From NCBI RefSeq assembly GCF_000316685.1, contig NC_019680.1:1923501-1987500 (forward strand): DNA of 64,000 nt. The letters are read 5' to 3'. This document shows, one piece after another, positions 33,227 to 41,442 of the stretch (the stretch's first letter is position 1; every line of letters begins with the position of its first letter). Below the pieces are notes generated by a model, which had not been told where the DNA came from, did no database searches, and saw nothing but the letters and a program-made list of their open reading frames with translations. The position numbers and the translations under genes were made by a program. The stretch is from Synechococcus sp. PCC 6312 (GTDB lineage: Bacteria > Cyanobacteriota > Cyanobacteriia > Thermosynechococcales > Thermosynechococcaceae).

Positions 33227-34267
33227 ATGATTGAACTTTCCTTGGGGCATCTTTATAGCCTCTGTGGGGCAGCCCTCCTCGATTTTTGGCTGGGGGATCC
33301 GTGGCATTGGCTCCATCCGGTACAAGTGATCGGTGCAGTGATTGAAGCTGGAACCCAATTAATTTTCGGACTGGGCCAACGAATTCCCATGTCTGTCACG
33401 ACTCAACGGCTCTATTTACGGATCAGTGGGGGACTCTTAGCCTGGGGGGTAATTTTGGGCACAGGCGGGGTAAGTTGGTTGCTGGTTGCAGGGGGAGAGC
33501 GATTGTTGCCAGGCCTGGGTTGGGGAGTCGCTATTATTCTTTTGGCTAGTTGCTTGGCCGGGCGGAGTTTACGGGTAGCGGCGGTGGATGTGCTGACTCC
33601 TTGGCAACAGGGGGATTTAGTTACGGCCCGATCTCGGTTAAGTCGCTATGTGGGGCGGGATACGGAGAATTTAGACGCTGGGGAAATTTTGCGGGCCGTT
33701 TTGGAAACAGTCACAGAAAATGCCACCGATGGAGTTTTTGCCCCCTTGTTTTATGCCGGAGTGGGCTGTTTAATCCCAGGCCTGGGGCCGATTCCCTTGG
33801 CAATGGCCTACAAAGCGGCGAGTACCCTTGATTCGATGATTGGCTATCGGCGATTTCCCTATGCAGATCTGGGTTGGGTGGCAGCGAAAACGGAAGACAT
33901 TTTAACCTGGTTTCCCTGTCGGTTGGTGGTTTTATCGTTGCTGCTATGGGCCAAAAACCCGCGCCAGGCCTGGGAGATTTGTTGTCGCGATGCCCCCTTG
34001 GATCCAAGTCCGAATGCTGGCTGGAGTGAATGCGCCTATGCCGTGGTTTTGGGGGTACAAATGGGGGGCGAAAATTATTATCAGGGGGAACGGAAGGTTA
34101 AGCCCCGCTTAGGTAAACCAGAGCAGCCCATTACGGTGGATAAAATTTATCAAGCCTTGAGTTTAACCCGTTGGCTTTCCCTGGCCTGGTTATCGTTATT
34201 GACGCTGGGAATTGTGGCCTGGCAACTGTATCCTGACCTTGACAACATTCATGGGCTAAGACAATGA
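33227..34267 (+). CDS. cobD: Adenosylcobinamide-phosphate synthase
   Basis: 346 residues of the CobD/CbiB family, a polytopic membrane protein. Family segments include LDFWLGDPWHWLHPVQVIGA at 17-36, RYVGRDTENLDAGEI with the conserved Arg/Asp, ETVTENATDGVFAPLFY and YKAASTLDSMIGYR. The enzyme attaches the aminopropanol arm to cobyric acid in (pseudo)cobalamin synthesis. Intact. Its stop overlaps the start of the 2OG oxygenase gene by four bases, so the two are translationally coupled although functionally unrelated as far as is known. Confidence 0.95.
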   Translation: MIELSLGHLYSLCGAALLDFWLGDPWHWLHPVQVIGAVIEAGTQLIFGLGQRIPMSVTTQRLYLRISGGLLAWGVILGTGGVSWLLVAGGERLLPGLGWGVAIILLASCLAGRSLRVAAVDVLTPWQQGDLVTARSRLSRYVGRDTENLDAGEILRAVLETVTENATDGVFAPLFYAGVGCLIPGLGPIPLAMAYKAASTLDSMIGYRRFPYADLGWVAAKTEDILTWFPCRLVVLSLLLWAKNPRQAWEICCRDAPLDPSPNAGWSECAYAVVLGVQMGGENYYQGERKVKPRLGKPEQPITVDKIYQALSLTRWLSLAWLSLLTLGIVAWQLYPDLDNIHGLRQ

Positions 34268-34851
34268 TTTCCCATCGGTTACTAGATTTGGGACAGGATA
34301 TTCTCCTTGTTGAGAAGTTACTGGATGCGACCCTCTGTCAGCACATTATCCAAGTCGCCGAATGTATCCAGTTTGATCCCGCAAAAATCCTCATGGGTCT
34401 GGTGGATTCAGGGGTACGCAGCGGTGGGTTGTTGCCCCTGGATGGCGATGATCCCCTGAAAACTTCGACTCAGGACTTGTTGTACGAGAAAATTAAGATT
34501 ATCCAAGGCCTGGTGTATGAACGCTACGGAATTGATTTTCCGAATGTTGAGATGTTTTCAATTCTCCGCTACCAGGCCGGGGAGGGGTATCGCCGCCATG
34601 TGGATAATCTGCTTTTAGCCAGTCGCATGATGGAGGTGGCTCAGGGGATTCCGACCAGGGACATTAGTATTGTCGGCTACTTGAATCAGGACTTTACTGG
34701 CGGAGAAACCTTCTTTGATCGGCAAGATGTGAAGGTAAGGCCCCAAACGGGTTCTGTATTGGTTTTTCCATCCTACTTTACCCATCCCCATCAGGCCTTA
34801 CCGGTTCAATCGGGAGTTAAATATGCCTTTACCACTTGGCTGTATTACTAA
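34264..34851 (+). CDS. 2-oxoglutarate/Fe(II) dioxygenase, prolyl 4-hydroxylase-like
   Basis: 195 residues. The iron triad is visible as RRHVDNL (HxD, near residues 117-119) and FTHPHQAL (distal His), with the 2-oxoglutarate-binding basic residue in GVKYAFTTW. The double-stranded beta-helix strands GYLNQDFTGGETFF and GSVLVFPSYF lie between. Members hydroxylate proline or other residues in proteins, or small molecules. Coupled to cobD by an ATGA overlap. The substrate cannot be inferred. Confidence 0.87.
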   Translation: MISHRLLDLGQDILLVEKLLDATLCQHIIQVAECIQFDPAKILMGLVDSGVRSGGLLPLDGDDPLKTSTQDLLYEKIKIIQGLVYERYGIDFPNVEMFSILRYQAGEGYRRHVDNLLLASRMMEVAQGIPTRDISIVGYLNQDFTGGETFFDRQDVKVRPQTGSVLVFPSYFTHPHQALPVQSGVKYAFTTWLYY

Positions 34852-34984
34852 TGATTCAGGAACAATGACGCAAGTGACAGGGGATAGCGTAGGGCAGGGT
34901 TGGGCCAATTCCGTCAGTAAGCTACAGTGAGTGAGGCAAGGCTAGTACCCCCAATGCGCTACTCATCAAGGAGGAAGATCAGTC

Positions 34985-35203
34985 ATGGGTGATGATTTTG
35001 ATGCTAATTTACCCAGTGTCCGGCAAGTCCAAACTTTGATTAAAGATAACACCGAAGTTGAGGTCAAACTGGTAACGAGCGATTTGGTGGTGGGCAAGGT
35101 TCGCTGGCAGGATAATAATTGCCTCTGCATTCTCGATCACTACGATCAGCCAACTATTGTCTGGAAGCAGTCCATTGTCTTTATCAAGCCAAAAGTTTCT
35201 TAA
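34985..35203 (+). CDS. hfq: Cyanobacterial Hfq
   Basis: 72 residues with the Sm fold: PSVRQVQTLIKDNTEVEVKL is the N-terminal helix and strand 1, DLVVGKVRWQDNNCLCIL the Sm1 part, and IVWKQSIVFIKP the Sm2 strand, where enteric Hfq has YKHA. This is the divergent cyanobacterial type that lacks the usual RNA-binding residues and works through the type IV pilus machinery in Synechocystis. A strong AAGGAGGA lies seven to fourteen bases before the ATG. Normal length and intact. Confidence 0.92.
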   Translation: MGDDFDANLPSVRQVQTLIKDNTEVEVKLVTSDLVVGKVRWQDNNCLCILDHYDQPTIVWKQSIVFIKPKVS

Positions 35204-35284
35204 GGTCTGCCTAACATAGCCCCAGACAAAAAGCCTCATCTCTCCAAGCCACCGTTAGAAATTCAGCCAATGAGGAGACTGTAC

Positions 35285-35698
35285 ATGAATAAAATTTCTG
35301 CCTATGGACAAGCTCTAGCTCGCTGGGGTCTGGGCTTACTTCTTGTTTTAGGGTTAGTCATCGGTGGCCTGGGTAACGTTAATGGGCCAGCATGGGCCGC
35401 AACTACGCCAGAAACGCCAGAATTGACCGCTAGTGATATATCCGCTGAAAAAATTAGTCAGTTTGCCCAGGCCTATCGCCAGGTGATTGCCTTAATTGAT
35501 TCTCGAGAAGCAGAATTACGCAGTGCTGAAACCCAGGCCGAAGCCTTGCAAATTGAGCAGGATATTGAAACAGCGGCAATTACCACCATTGAAGCCACGG
35601 GACTAACGGGGCCTGAATATCTGCAACTCCTCGGCTTGGCCAATACAGATCCAGAACTGAGTCAACGGATTGTCACCCAATTGCAAGAGTCGGATTAA
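35285..35698 (+). CDS. DUF4168-type secreted protein
   Basis: 137 residues from the ATG at 35285, which has GAGGAG ten bases upstream; an ATG at 35270 is earlier but lacks this. An N-terminal signal peptide (hydrophobic GLGLLLVLGLVIGGLG, then AWAATT) is followed by a helical domain, SAEKISQFAQAYRQVIALID and EYLQLLGLANTDPELSQRIV, which is the DUF4168 pattern. Function unknown; such proteins are often periplasmic and stress-related in cyanobacteria. 81 bases downstream of hfq. Confidence 0.72.
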   Translation: MNKISAYGQALARWGLGLLLVLGLVIGGLGNVNGPAWAATTPETPELTASDISAEKISQFAQAYRQVIALIDSREAELRSAETQAEALQIEQDIETAAITTIEATGLTGPEYLQLLGLANTDPELSQRIVTQLQESD

Positions 35699-35782
35699 GT
35701 TCTGATTCCCGTCACAAAGATGGTTATCTAATTTTTTTCCCGGAAAAACAAGAGCAGTACCTTCCAATGCTAAAAAAATAAG

Positions 35783-35828
35783 ATGTGTACCTCGTAGCGA
35801 AAGCCTGAAAACACCATGAGGTACACAT
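35783..35828. repeat. Perfect 11-bp inverted repeat
   Basis: ATGTGTACCTC at 35783-35793 and GAGGTACACAT at 35818-35828 form a perfect stem with a 24-base loop, in a region free of large genes between the DUF4168 gene and the STAND island. It is preceded by an A-run and followed by AACTAAAG, not a T-run, so it is not a classic terminator on the plus strand. It may be an operator, a structured RNA or a relic of a transposon end. Confidence 0.5.
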
Positions 35829-35918
35829 AACTAAAGAAAGGGTTTCAAACACCTTCAGCAGGAGGCATCAAATACCCCCCTAACTCTCCCTAGAAATGGG
35901 GCAATTAGGTGAAGTATT

Positions 35919-36077
35919 TTAAGGGCTTTTTAGAGAGATTTGCCCTGGAATGGCAGTAAATGGGGGAATTTGGTTTAGTGTAGCTGCTAAATCTGGCTTG
36001 AGATTAACGAAACTGAAGAGGTTCAACACGGCGTTGGCAATGATGACATACTGAACAAAGCGTTGTAGGGGAGTCAT
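35919..36077 (-). CDS. Small hypothetical protein, 52 residues
   Basis: Read from the ATG at 36077 this frame gives MTPLQRFVQYVIIANAVLNL and ends after AIPGQISLKSP. It is preceded by AGAGGAC at a good distance, and it has one hydrophobic N-terminal helix. I do not recognise it. It is divergent from the STAND gene (159 bases apart) and could be a small membrane protein with a role next to that defence-like gene, or a chance frame. Comparison with relatives would settle this. Confidence 0.4.
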   Translation of the reverse strand: MTPLQRFVQYVIIANAVLNLFSFVNLKPDLAATLNQIPPFTAIPGQISLKSP

Positions 36078-36236
36078 GGAAAAGTCCTCTATAACTTGAC
36101 AATCCCATCATCAAAAAAATGACATTGAATCTCCAGACGAGTTAAGGCAGATAACAAAATTTTCTTAACTGCCTTATCTGTCCACTTTGAAGCGAGTTAA
36201 ACTAAATCAGCACAGTGACCAAAACTTAGTTGAGCT

Positions 36237-38642
36237 ATGCCTACACAGCAGCGCACGAGAGGGATCGCCGCAACCGTTGCAGGACAACAAAAATTACAGG
36301 AGACTAAGGCGGCTGGCAAAGAGGATGGAACCCGCTTGACCTTTGAATGCATTGCTGATCGTATTTCTCGGAACTCTCAAACTTCAGTTGACCCAAGAAC
36401 GATAAGACGATTTTTTAATGGTGAAGGCATTGATCGAGATTATGTCCTGGCAATTTGTACGGCGTTGGGTCTAGAGGTCACAGAAATTGTTGATCCGAAT
36501 GAATGGCATCCCAATAAGTCCCGTCAAACGCCCCAACCCGTGGCGACCTCTGCAACCTTGAATACCACACCCCCCACTGTTGATGAGTGGCAGGGACGGC
36601 AAACCGAAATCAGTGAACTTCAACGGGCGTTAGGCAATGACAATATTCGCTTAATCGGCATTACGGCAGCAGGGGGTTATGGTAAATCAGCTCTAGCGGT
36701 GAAGTTAACGGAACAGTTAACCCTGGATTGGCGAGTATTGTGGGTCAGTTTCACCCAAGCCTATGGGTTAGCTCAATTTGGGCGTTGGTTATTGGAGCAG
36801 TTGGGGCAACCCTACGATGAAAAATGGGATGAGGAGACATTAATTCAGCAGATGGTACAGGGATTAACCCAAGGGCCTTGTTTGTTGGTGTTGGATAATT
36901 TGGAAACGGTGGTGACAGCAGATGCAGATTCGGTTTATGGTCAATTTTTAAGCCGATGGTTAGCCACAGGACGCAATAGTAAGCTACTGCTCACCAGTCG
37001 AGAAAAGCCGAGTTTTACCCCTAATTTACTGCGTCGTTGTCATTGGTTAGCCCTTCAGGGGTTGGCCGAAGCCGATGCCATGCGTTTAGTGACGGTGGAT
37101 TATGGTTTGACGGGAACGGAATCGGAATTAGCTCGATTTGTGAACCAGATGGGACGGCATCCGCTCCTGATGCAACTGGTTTGTAGTTTGATGGTGGAGC
37201 AATTTGGGGCGGGGGTAACGGTAACGGCGGCAACGCAATTAGGGTTAGATTTGTTTTCGGTGTCGGGTTATCACCGTGACGCGGAAACCTCTGTAGGAGA
37301 AGTGGTGGCAGCCAGTTTGGCCCGCCTCTCACCTCGGTTAGGAACATTGTTAAAACGGTTGTCGGTGTTACGGATTGCCTTTGATTTGTCTTTAGCTCAA
37401 GGGTTAGCGGCAGAAGTCACGGAGCCAGAGTTACGGCACTTAGCCCGACTCTCGTTATTGCAGGAGTCACCCCCTGAACCGCTCAACAATAAACCGCGAC
37501 AGTTTCAGTTGTTGCCCTTAATTCAGATGTTTGTGCAACAGCAAGCGGATTCTGAGGTGTTGCGAGTTGCCCATCAGTCAGCGTTGGCTTATTTTTTGGC
37601 ACATTTACCCTCGCCTCCTTGGAAATCCTTAGACGATTTGACGGCCTATTTGGAGGCGTTTTATCATGCAATTGAGTTAGGGCAATTTGAACAGGCTTAT
37701 GAGATTTTGACGGAAGAGCGGGGCGGAGAAGGGAAAAATAAATCCGTTGATCATTTTTTACATTTACAAGGATTTTATCGACAGGAAGCAGAGTTATACA
37801 AGCAGGTAGTCGCGGGTAGTCAACGAGAACAGAAATGTTATCGCAACTCGTTAAACCTTTTGGGCAATTGTTATGATTACCTAGGGCAGTACGAAAAAGC
37901 GATCGCCTATCACCAGCAATGTCACGACATCAGTGAAGAAATGGGCGATCGGCAAGGAGTGGCAATGTCTCTAAGCAATTTAGGCGTTTGTTATGATTAC
38001 CTAGGGCAGTATGAAAAAGCGATCGCTTACCACCAGCAATCTCACGACATCAATGAAGAAATAGGCAATCGGCAAGGAGTGGCAAGTTCTCTAGACAATT
38101 TAGGACTTTGTTATCACTCCCTAGGGCGATATGAAGAGGCAATCCCCTATCATCAGCAATCTCTTACAATCGAAGAGGAAATCGGTAATCGGCAAGGGGT
38201 GGCACTCTCTCTAGTCAATTTAGGCATTTGTTATAAATCCTTGGGACAGTATGAAAAAGCGATCGCCTATCATCAGCAATGTCACGACATCAGTGAAGAA
38301 ATCGGCGCTTGGCAAGGGGTGGCAATTTCTTTACACAATATAGGGGAGACGTTGATCAAACTTGAAAACTACAGCGAAGCAGAAACCAAAATTCAAGCAT
38401 CCTTAGTTATTTCTCAAGCAATTAACTTTAAATCTTTAATCGCCCATAGTTTCCAAACCCTTGCCGAAATCGCTCATCAAACCAATCAACCCCACCTCGC
38501 CCTCAGCCATTGCCAAGCCGCTCTCACTCTCTCCCAAGAACTTGGCATTCCTTTAGTCAAAGACTGCGAAGAACTCCTCGCCAAAATTCAGGCTACATTA
38601 GCAGAAAATCCAAAACCCTATAATAATGAGGAAAAATCATGA
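36237..38642 (+). CDS. STAND NTPase: N-terminal helix-turn-helix, NB-ARC, TPR repeats
   Basis: 801 residues. Residues 1-~90 form a small DNA-binding-like domain (TFECIADRISRNSQTSVDPR then TIRRFFNGEGIDRDYVLAIC). The NB-ARC region starts near 115: GITAAGGYGKSA at 141-152 is Walker A, CLLVLDNLE at 215-223 Walker B, and SRWLATGRNSKLLLTSRE has the sensor Arg. A winged-helix part follows, then TPR repeats from ~540 to 790 (about 40 residues each), the likely ligand-sensing end. STAND proteins are molecular switches used in signalling and phage defence. No host GGCCTGG motif occurs in it, and it carries the only GCGATCGC octamers I found. Small toxin-antitoxin-like genes follow. Confidence 0.85.
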   Translation: MPTQQRTRGIAATVAGQQKLQETKAAGKEDGTRLTFECIADRISRNSQTSVDPRTIRRFFNGEGIDRDYVLAICTALGLEVTEIVDPNEWHPNKSRQTPQPVATSATLNTTPPTVDEWQGRQTEISELQRALGNDNIRLIGITAAGGYGKSALAVKLTEQLTLDWRVLWVSFTQAYGLAQFGRWLLEQLGQPYDEKWDEETLIQQMVQGLTQGPCLLVLDNLETVVTADADSVYGQFLSRWLATGRNSKLLLTSREKPSFTPNLLRRCHWLALQGLAEADAMRLVTVDYGLTGTESELARFVNQMGRHPLLMQLVCSLMVEQFGAGVTVTAATQLGLDLFSVSGYHRDAETSVGEVVAASLARLSPRLGTLLKRLSVLRIAFDLSLAQGLAAEVTEPELRHLARLSLLQESPPEPLNNKPRQFQLLPLIQMFVQQQADSEVLRVAHQSALAYFLAHLPSPPWKSLDDLTAYLEAFYHAIELGQFEQAYEILTEERGGEGKNKSVDHFLHLQGFYRQEAELYKQVVAGSQREQKCYRNSLNLLGNCYDYLGQYEKAIAYHQQCHDISEEMGDRQGVAMSLSNLGVCYDYLGQYEKAIAYHQQSHDINEEIGNRQGVASSLDNLGLCYHSLGRYEEAIPYHQQSLTIEEEIGNRQGVALSLVNLGICYKSLGQYEKAIAYHQQCHDISEEIGAWQGVAISLHNIGETLIKLENYSEAETKIQASLVISQAINFKSLIAHSFQTLAEIAHQTNQPHLALSHCQAALTLSQELGIPLVKDCEELLAKIQATLAENPKPYNNEEKS
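37869..38348 (+). repeat. Four 120-bp tandem repeats encoding TPR units
   Basis: Units start at 37869, 37989, 38109 and 38229, each 40 codons, and are strikingly alike at the DNA level, especially the first two. Units 1, 2 and 4 hold GCGATCGC (37899, 38019, 38259). Such near-identity implies recent duplication or gene conversion in the sensor part of the STAND protein and could let unit number change by slippage. Confidence 0.85.
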
Positions 38643-38665
38643 ATATCATAAGCTAAACTTTAAAT

Positions 38666-38926
38666 ATGCCTGAAATTAGTCGCTTTTTCGGAATCATTAT
38701 TACGATCAATTACAATGATCACAATCCACCTCATTTTCATGTTCGCTATGGTAATCAAAAAGCCCTAATTAGCATTGAAAATTTATCTATTATTGAAGGA
38801 AAACTAACCCCAAGAGTTCTTGGTCTCATTGTTGAATGGGCCGCCCTTCATCAGTCAGAATTACAAAATAACTGGGAACTCGCTAGACAACAACAACCCT
38901 TACAAAAAATCCAACCTTTAGATTAA
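38666..38926 (+). CDS. DUF4160 protein
   Basis: 86 residues; the family signature is ITINYNDHNPPHFHVRYGNQ with the conserved DHxPPHxH, followed by a strand-rich middle and LIVEWAALHQSELQNNW. DUF4160 proteins are nearly always paired with DUF2442, as here (two bases apart), and are regarded as toxin-antitoxin-like, though the activity is unproven. The pair lies just after the STAND gene and before a leftover STAND 3' tail, so it appears to have been inserted or exchanged there. Intact. Confidence 0.88.
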   Translation: MPEISRFFGIIITINYNDHNPPHFHVRYGNQKALISIENLSIIEGKLTPRVLGLIVEWAALHQSELQNNWELARQQQPLQKIQPLD

Positions 38927-38928
38927 TT

Positions 38929-39171
38929 ATGTTACAAGACATCACTTTTGTTGAACCCTTAAACAACTATCAACTTCATCTCCGTTTTGAAGACAACCTA
39001 GAAGGTATTATTGACCTTCAAAAACAAATCGAATTTAGTGGCGTATTTGAACCACTTAAAAATCCCGACTACTTTGCTCAAGTAAAAGTCAATCCTGAAC
39101 TCGGAACAATTCAATGGCCCAATGGAGCCGATCTCGATCCCGATGTTTTATATGCAGCCCTTGAAATCTGA
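38929..39171 (+). CDS. DUF2442 protein
   Basis: 80 residues with LRFEDNLEGIIDLQKQIEFS, FEPLKNPDYFAQVKVNPELG and TIQWPNGADLDPDVLY, which together define DUF2442. Usual partner of DUF4160; one structure of the family is a small alpha/beta fold. The DUF4160-DUF2442 pair starts two bases apart and forms a single unit. The next 126 bases carry a fragment of STAND-TPR 3' coding sequence. Confidence 0.9.
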   Translation: MLQDITFVEPLNNYQLHLRFEDNLEGIIDLQKQIEFSGVFEPLKNPDYFAQVKVNPELGTIQWPNGADLDPDVLYAALEI

Positions 39172-39191
39172 ACTCAGTTAGACTGACATTT

Positions 39192-39317
39192 TAAGAGGTG
39201 ATCGCCCATCAACCCCAATTCGCCCTCACTCACTCCCAAGAACTTGGTATTCCTTTAGTCAAAGACTGCGAAGAACTCCTCGCCAAAATTCAGGAAAACT
39301 TAGGGGAAAATGATTAA
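39192..39317 (+). pseudogene. Leftover 3' end of a second STAND-TPR gene
   Basis: This stretch repeats the last codons of the STAND gene: TCCCAAGAACTTGG and the following ~60 bases are nearly identical to 38537-38600 (reading SQELGIPLVKDCEELLAKIQ in both), with a ~25-base deletion before it. It ends at a different stop, after ENLGEND. No start codon or body is present, so it is a tail left by a paralogous gene or by partial duplication. Confidence 0.75.
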
Positions 39318-39414
39318 AGTTTACTTTCCAAATTCAGAAATATTGGACTTAGAAACTAAGCCCCTACCCGAATTTTAATGATTTAATTCAATAAACAAAT
39401 TATCAGGATTATCA

Positions 39415-39726
39415 ATGGCAACAACTTTAATCAATCACATTGAAATTACCCCAGGAACCTGTGGGGGGAAACCTCGCATCGCAGATCATCGTATCAAAGT
39501 CCAAGATGTCTTTATTTGGCATGAATGGATGGGAATGTCCCCCGATGAAATTGTTTATCACTACCCAAGTATCACACTAGCCGATGTTTACGCCGCTCTT
39601 TCTTATTATCACGATCATCTTGAAGAAATTAGACAACAAATTCTAGATGATGATGCCTTTGCGAAGGAAATGCAAGCTAAAACACCTTCTCTAGTCCAAG
39701 AAAAATTGAGAAGAATGAATGAGTAA
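39415..39726 (+). CDS. DUF433 antitoxin
   Basis: 103 residues. HIEITPGTCGGKPRIADHRI followed by VQDVFIWHEWMGMSPDEIVY and HYPSITLADVYAALSYY is a typical DUF433 HTH-like antitoxin. The C-terminal helix extends past the domain and would wrap the partner toxin. It overlaps the start of the DUF5615 gene (ATG at 39719 within its final codons), the usual arrangement in cyanobacteria. Intact, although its toxin appears frameshifted. Confidence 0.9.
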   Translation: MATTLINHIEITPGTCGGKPRIADHRIKVQDVFIWHEWMGMSPDEIVYHYPSITLADVYAALSYYHDHLEEIRQQILDDDAFAKEMQAKTPSLVQEKLRRMNE

Positions 39727-40055
39727 CAAGATTAAAATTTCATTTAGATGAGAATGTAAGCTATAGCATTGCCATTGGATTGCGCCATCGAGGCCTTGAT
39801 GTTACTACTACTCCAGAAGAAAATTTATTGGGGGTATCGGATGAAATACAAGACCAATTTTCTTTATCTAAAGGTCGCGTAATTTTTACTCAAGATACTG
39901 ATTTTTTAAGATTCAGTCAATTATCTGTAACTCATGCAGGGATTGCTTATTATCCACAACAAAGTAAGTCAATTGGTCAAATAATTCGAGGGCTACTCTT
40001 AATCTGGGAAATTCTTAAACCCGAAGAAATGTATAACCATATAGAATTTTTATGA
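39719..40055 (+). pseudogene. DUF5615 PIN-like toxin, frameshifted near the start
   Basis: The expected ATG at 39719 gives MSNKIK and then stops after a few codons. One base out of frame the sequence reads KFHLDENVSYSIAIGLRHRG and continues as a complete DUF5615 protein (VTTTPEENLLGV, VIFTQDTDFLRFS) to 40055. Removing one A from the AAAA at 39734-39737 restores the frame. The loss hits the first strand with the catalytic LDEN. An internal TTG at 39780 could start translation but would drop the active-site Asp. Either a disarmed toxin or a base-call error. Confidence 0.7.
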
Positions 40056-40069
40056 GACAAATATAAATA

Positions 40070-40201
40070 GGCAACCACCTACAAAATGAAACGAATCATC
40101 TCAATCGCTTCCTCGACCATTGCCAAGAGGCTCTTCATCTCTCACAAGTGCTAGCTATTCCCCTTGTTAAAAACTGTGAGGAACTTTTAAAACCCGACTA
40201 G
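40070..40201 (+). pseudogene. Leftover 3' end of a third STAND-TPR gene
   Basis: The frame reads GNHLQNETNHLNRFLDHCQE, then ALHLSQVLAIPLVKNCEELL and stops at 40201. This matches the C-terminus of the STAND protein (LSHCQAALTLSQELGIPLVK DCEELL) with more differences than the copy at 39192, so it is an older relic. Between it and the GT-TPR gene (40202-40332) only short frames remain. Confidence 0.65.
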
Positions 40202-40332
40202 GAATTACTCTAGCCAACAAAGAAATTCTAGAAAATTCCCTGAAAAAAGCAGTAATGGCAGGAGAATCAGTACCTTGACAAATTCTATCTCTATAAACAT
40301 TTTTGATAGCAAATCCCAAAGCACCCAACAAC

Positions 40333-41427
40333 TTAAGTCAGTATAAACCCCATTGCAGCTAGTTCACTTTGCAAGCGTTGGGCTTCGGCTGGATCTGTAA
40401 TCTTGAGGCGGTGGATGGCTTCTAGAAAATACTTACGGCTGGTTTGAATTTGGCCAAGTTTGAGATAAATCACCCCTAAATTCTGCCAGGCCAGGGGAAA
40501 CTCCGGCGCAAGGGTAATCACGGTTTCGTAGGCTGCAATAGCTTGACCGTAGTTTTTTTGGCGACTCCAGGCCTGGGCGAGGCGAATTTGGGCTGAGATC
40601 TTGGTTATGGGTGGAATTTCTTCTCTGATGGCCGCTTGATACTGTTCAATCGCCGGCTCTTGACGGCCAACTTGACTGTAATAGTTTCCCAATTGATAGT
40701 GCAGTTCGGAGGCCACGGACGGTTCAATGGCACTGATGTTTAGGCCTTGTTCTAGGGTGATTTGAGCTAAGTCCCATTGTCCAGCCTGTAAATACATTCC
40801 CCCTAACTTGGCACAGATGTAGGCATCTTCAGGATGAGCGGCTAAATACTCAGACATGATTACGATGGCCTGGGTGACTTTATCCCGATGTTGTAATCGT
40901 GATGGGGTATAGCCCCAGTGCTGAATTGCCACCCCCTCTAACTGCCCAATTTGCCAATGGGGTTCTTGTTGCATAAGGGCTAAAACGGCATCATCTATGG
41001 TTTCGTGATAGGGGCGGCTAAAGTAAATATCTGGATGACGGCGAAATAGCCTGGATACTGCCGAGTAGGGGGGAATGACACCGACTTCGTGACGGAGCAG
41101 CGCAATTGCAATTAAATCATGTTGCTCAATACTGGCTTGAATCGTTTGCTTAACCTCTGGAACTAAAGCTTCATCGGCATCGAGGACTAAAACCCAGTCG
41201 GTTTGAATCGCCTTGAGACTGACATTTCTGGCTTGGGCAAAATCATTCTCCCAGGCCGATTGAATCACTTGCGCACCCCAGGCCTGGGCTATTTCTATGG
41301 TCTGATCCCTTGACCCCGTATCAACAATGACAACTTGCTCCACAACATCCTGGACACTAGCAAGACACCTCGGTAAATCCTGGGCTTCATCCCGAACAAT
41401 CATCGCCAGGCCAAGGGAGGGAGTCAT
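40333..41427 (-). CDS. Glycosyltransferase family 2 with C-terminal TPR repeats
   Basis: 364 residues. The N-terminal GT-A domain is short: SLGLAMIVRDEAQDLPRCLA, VVIVDTGSRDQTIEIAQAWG, and WVLVLDADEAL with DxD. From ~residue 195 TPR helices follow (YLAAHPEDAYICAKLGGMYL, ELHYQLGNYYSQVGRQEPAI, FPLAWQNLGVIYLKLGQIQT). This SunS/GtfA-type or 'TPR glycosyltransferase' architecture is common in cyanobacteria. The TPR part may bind the acceptor protein or partner enzymes. Substrates are unknown. Only 15 bases separate it from murB upstream, so it may ride on the mur operon. Contains host motifs, hence resident. Confidence 0.87.
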   Translation of the reverse strand: MTPSLGLAMIVRDEAQDLPRCLASVQDVVEQVVIVDTGSRDQTIEIAQAWGAQVIQSAWENDFAQARNVSLKAIQTDWVLVLDADEALVPEVKQTIQASIEQHDLIAIALLRHEVGVIPPYSAVSRLFRRHPDIYFSRPYHETIDDAVLALMQQEPHWQIGQLEGVAIQHWGYTPSRLQHRDKVTQAIVIMSEYLAAHPEDAYICAKLGGMYLQAGQWDLAQITLEQGLNISAIEPSVASELHYQLGNYYSQVGRQEPAIEQYQAAIREEIPPITKISAQIRLAQAWSRQKNYGQAIAAYETVITLAPEFPLAWQNLGVIYLKLGQIQTSRKYFLEAIHRLKITDPAEAQRLQSELAAMGFILT

Positions 41428-41442
41428 GGTGAAGGCATCACG

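Noticed and set aside
36899-38642. TPR repeat DNA as a CRISPR-like array.
   Set aside because: The 120-bp units are coding, in frame and contiguous, with no spacers.
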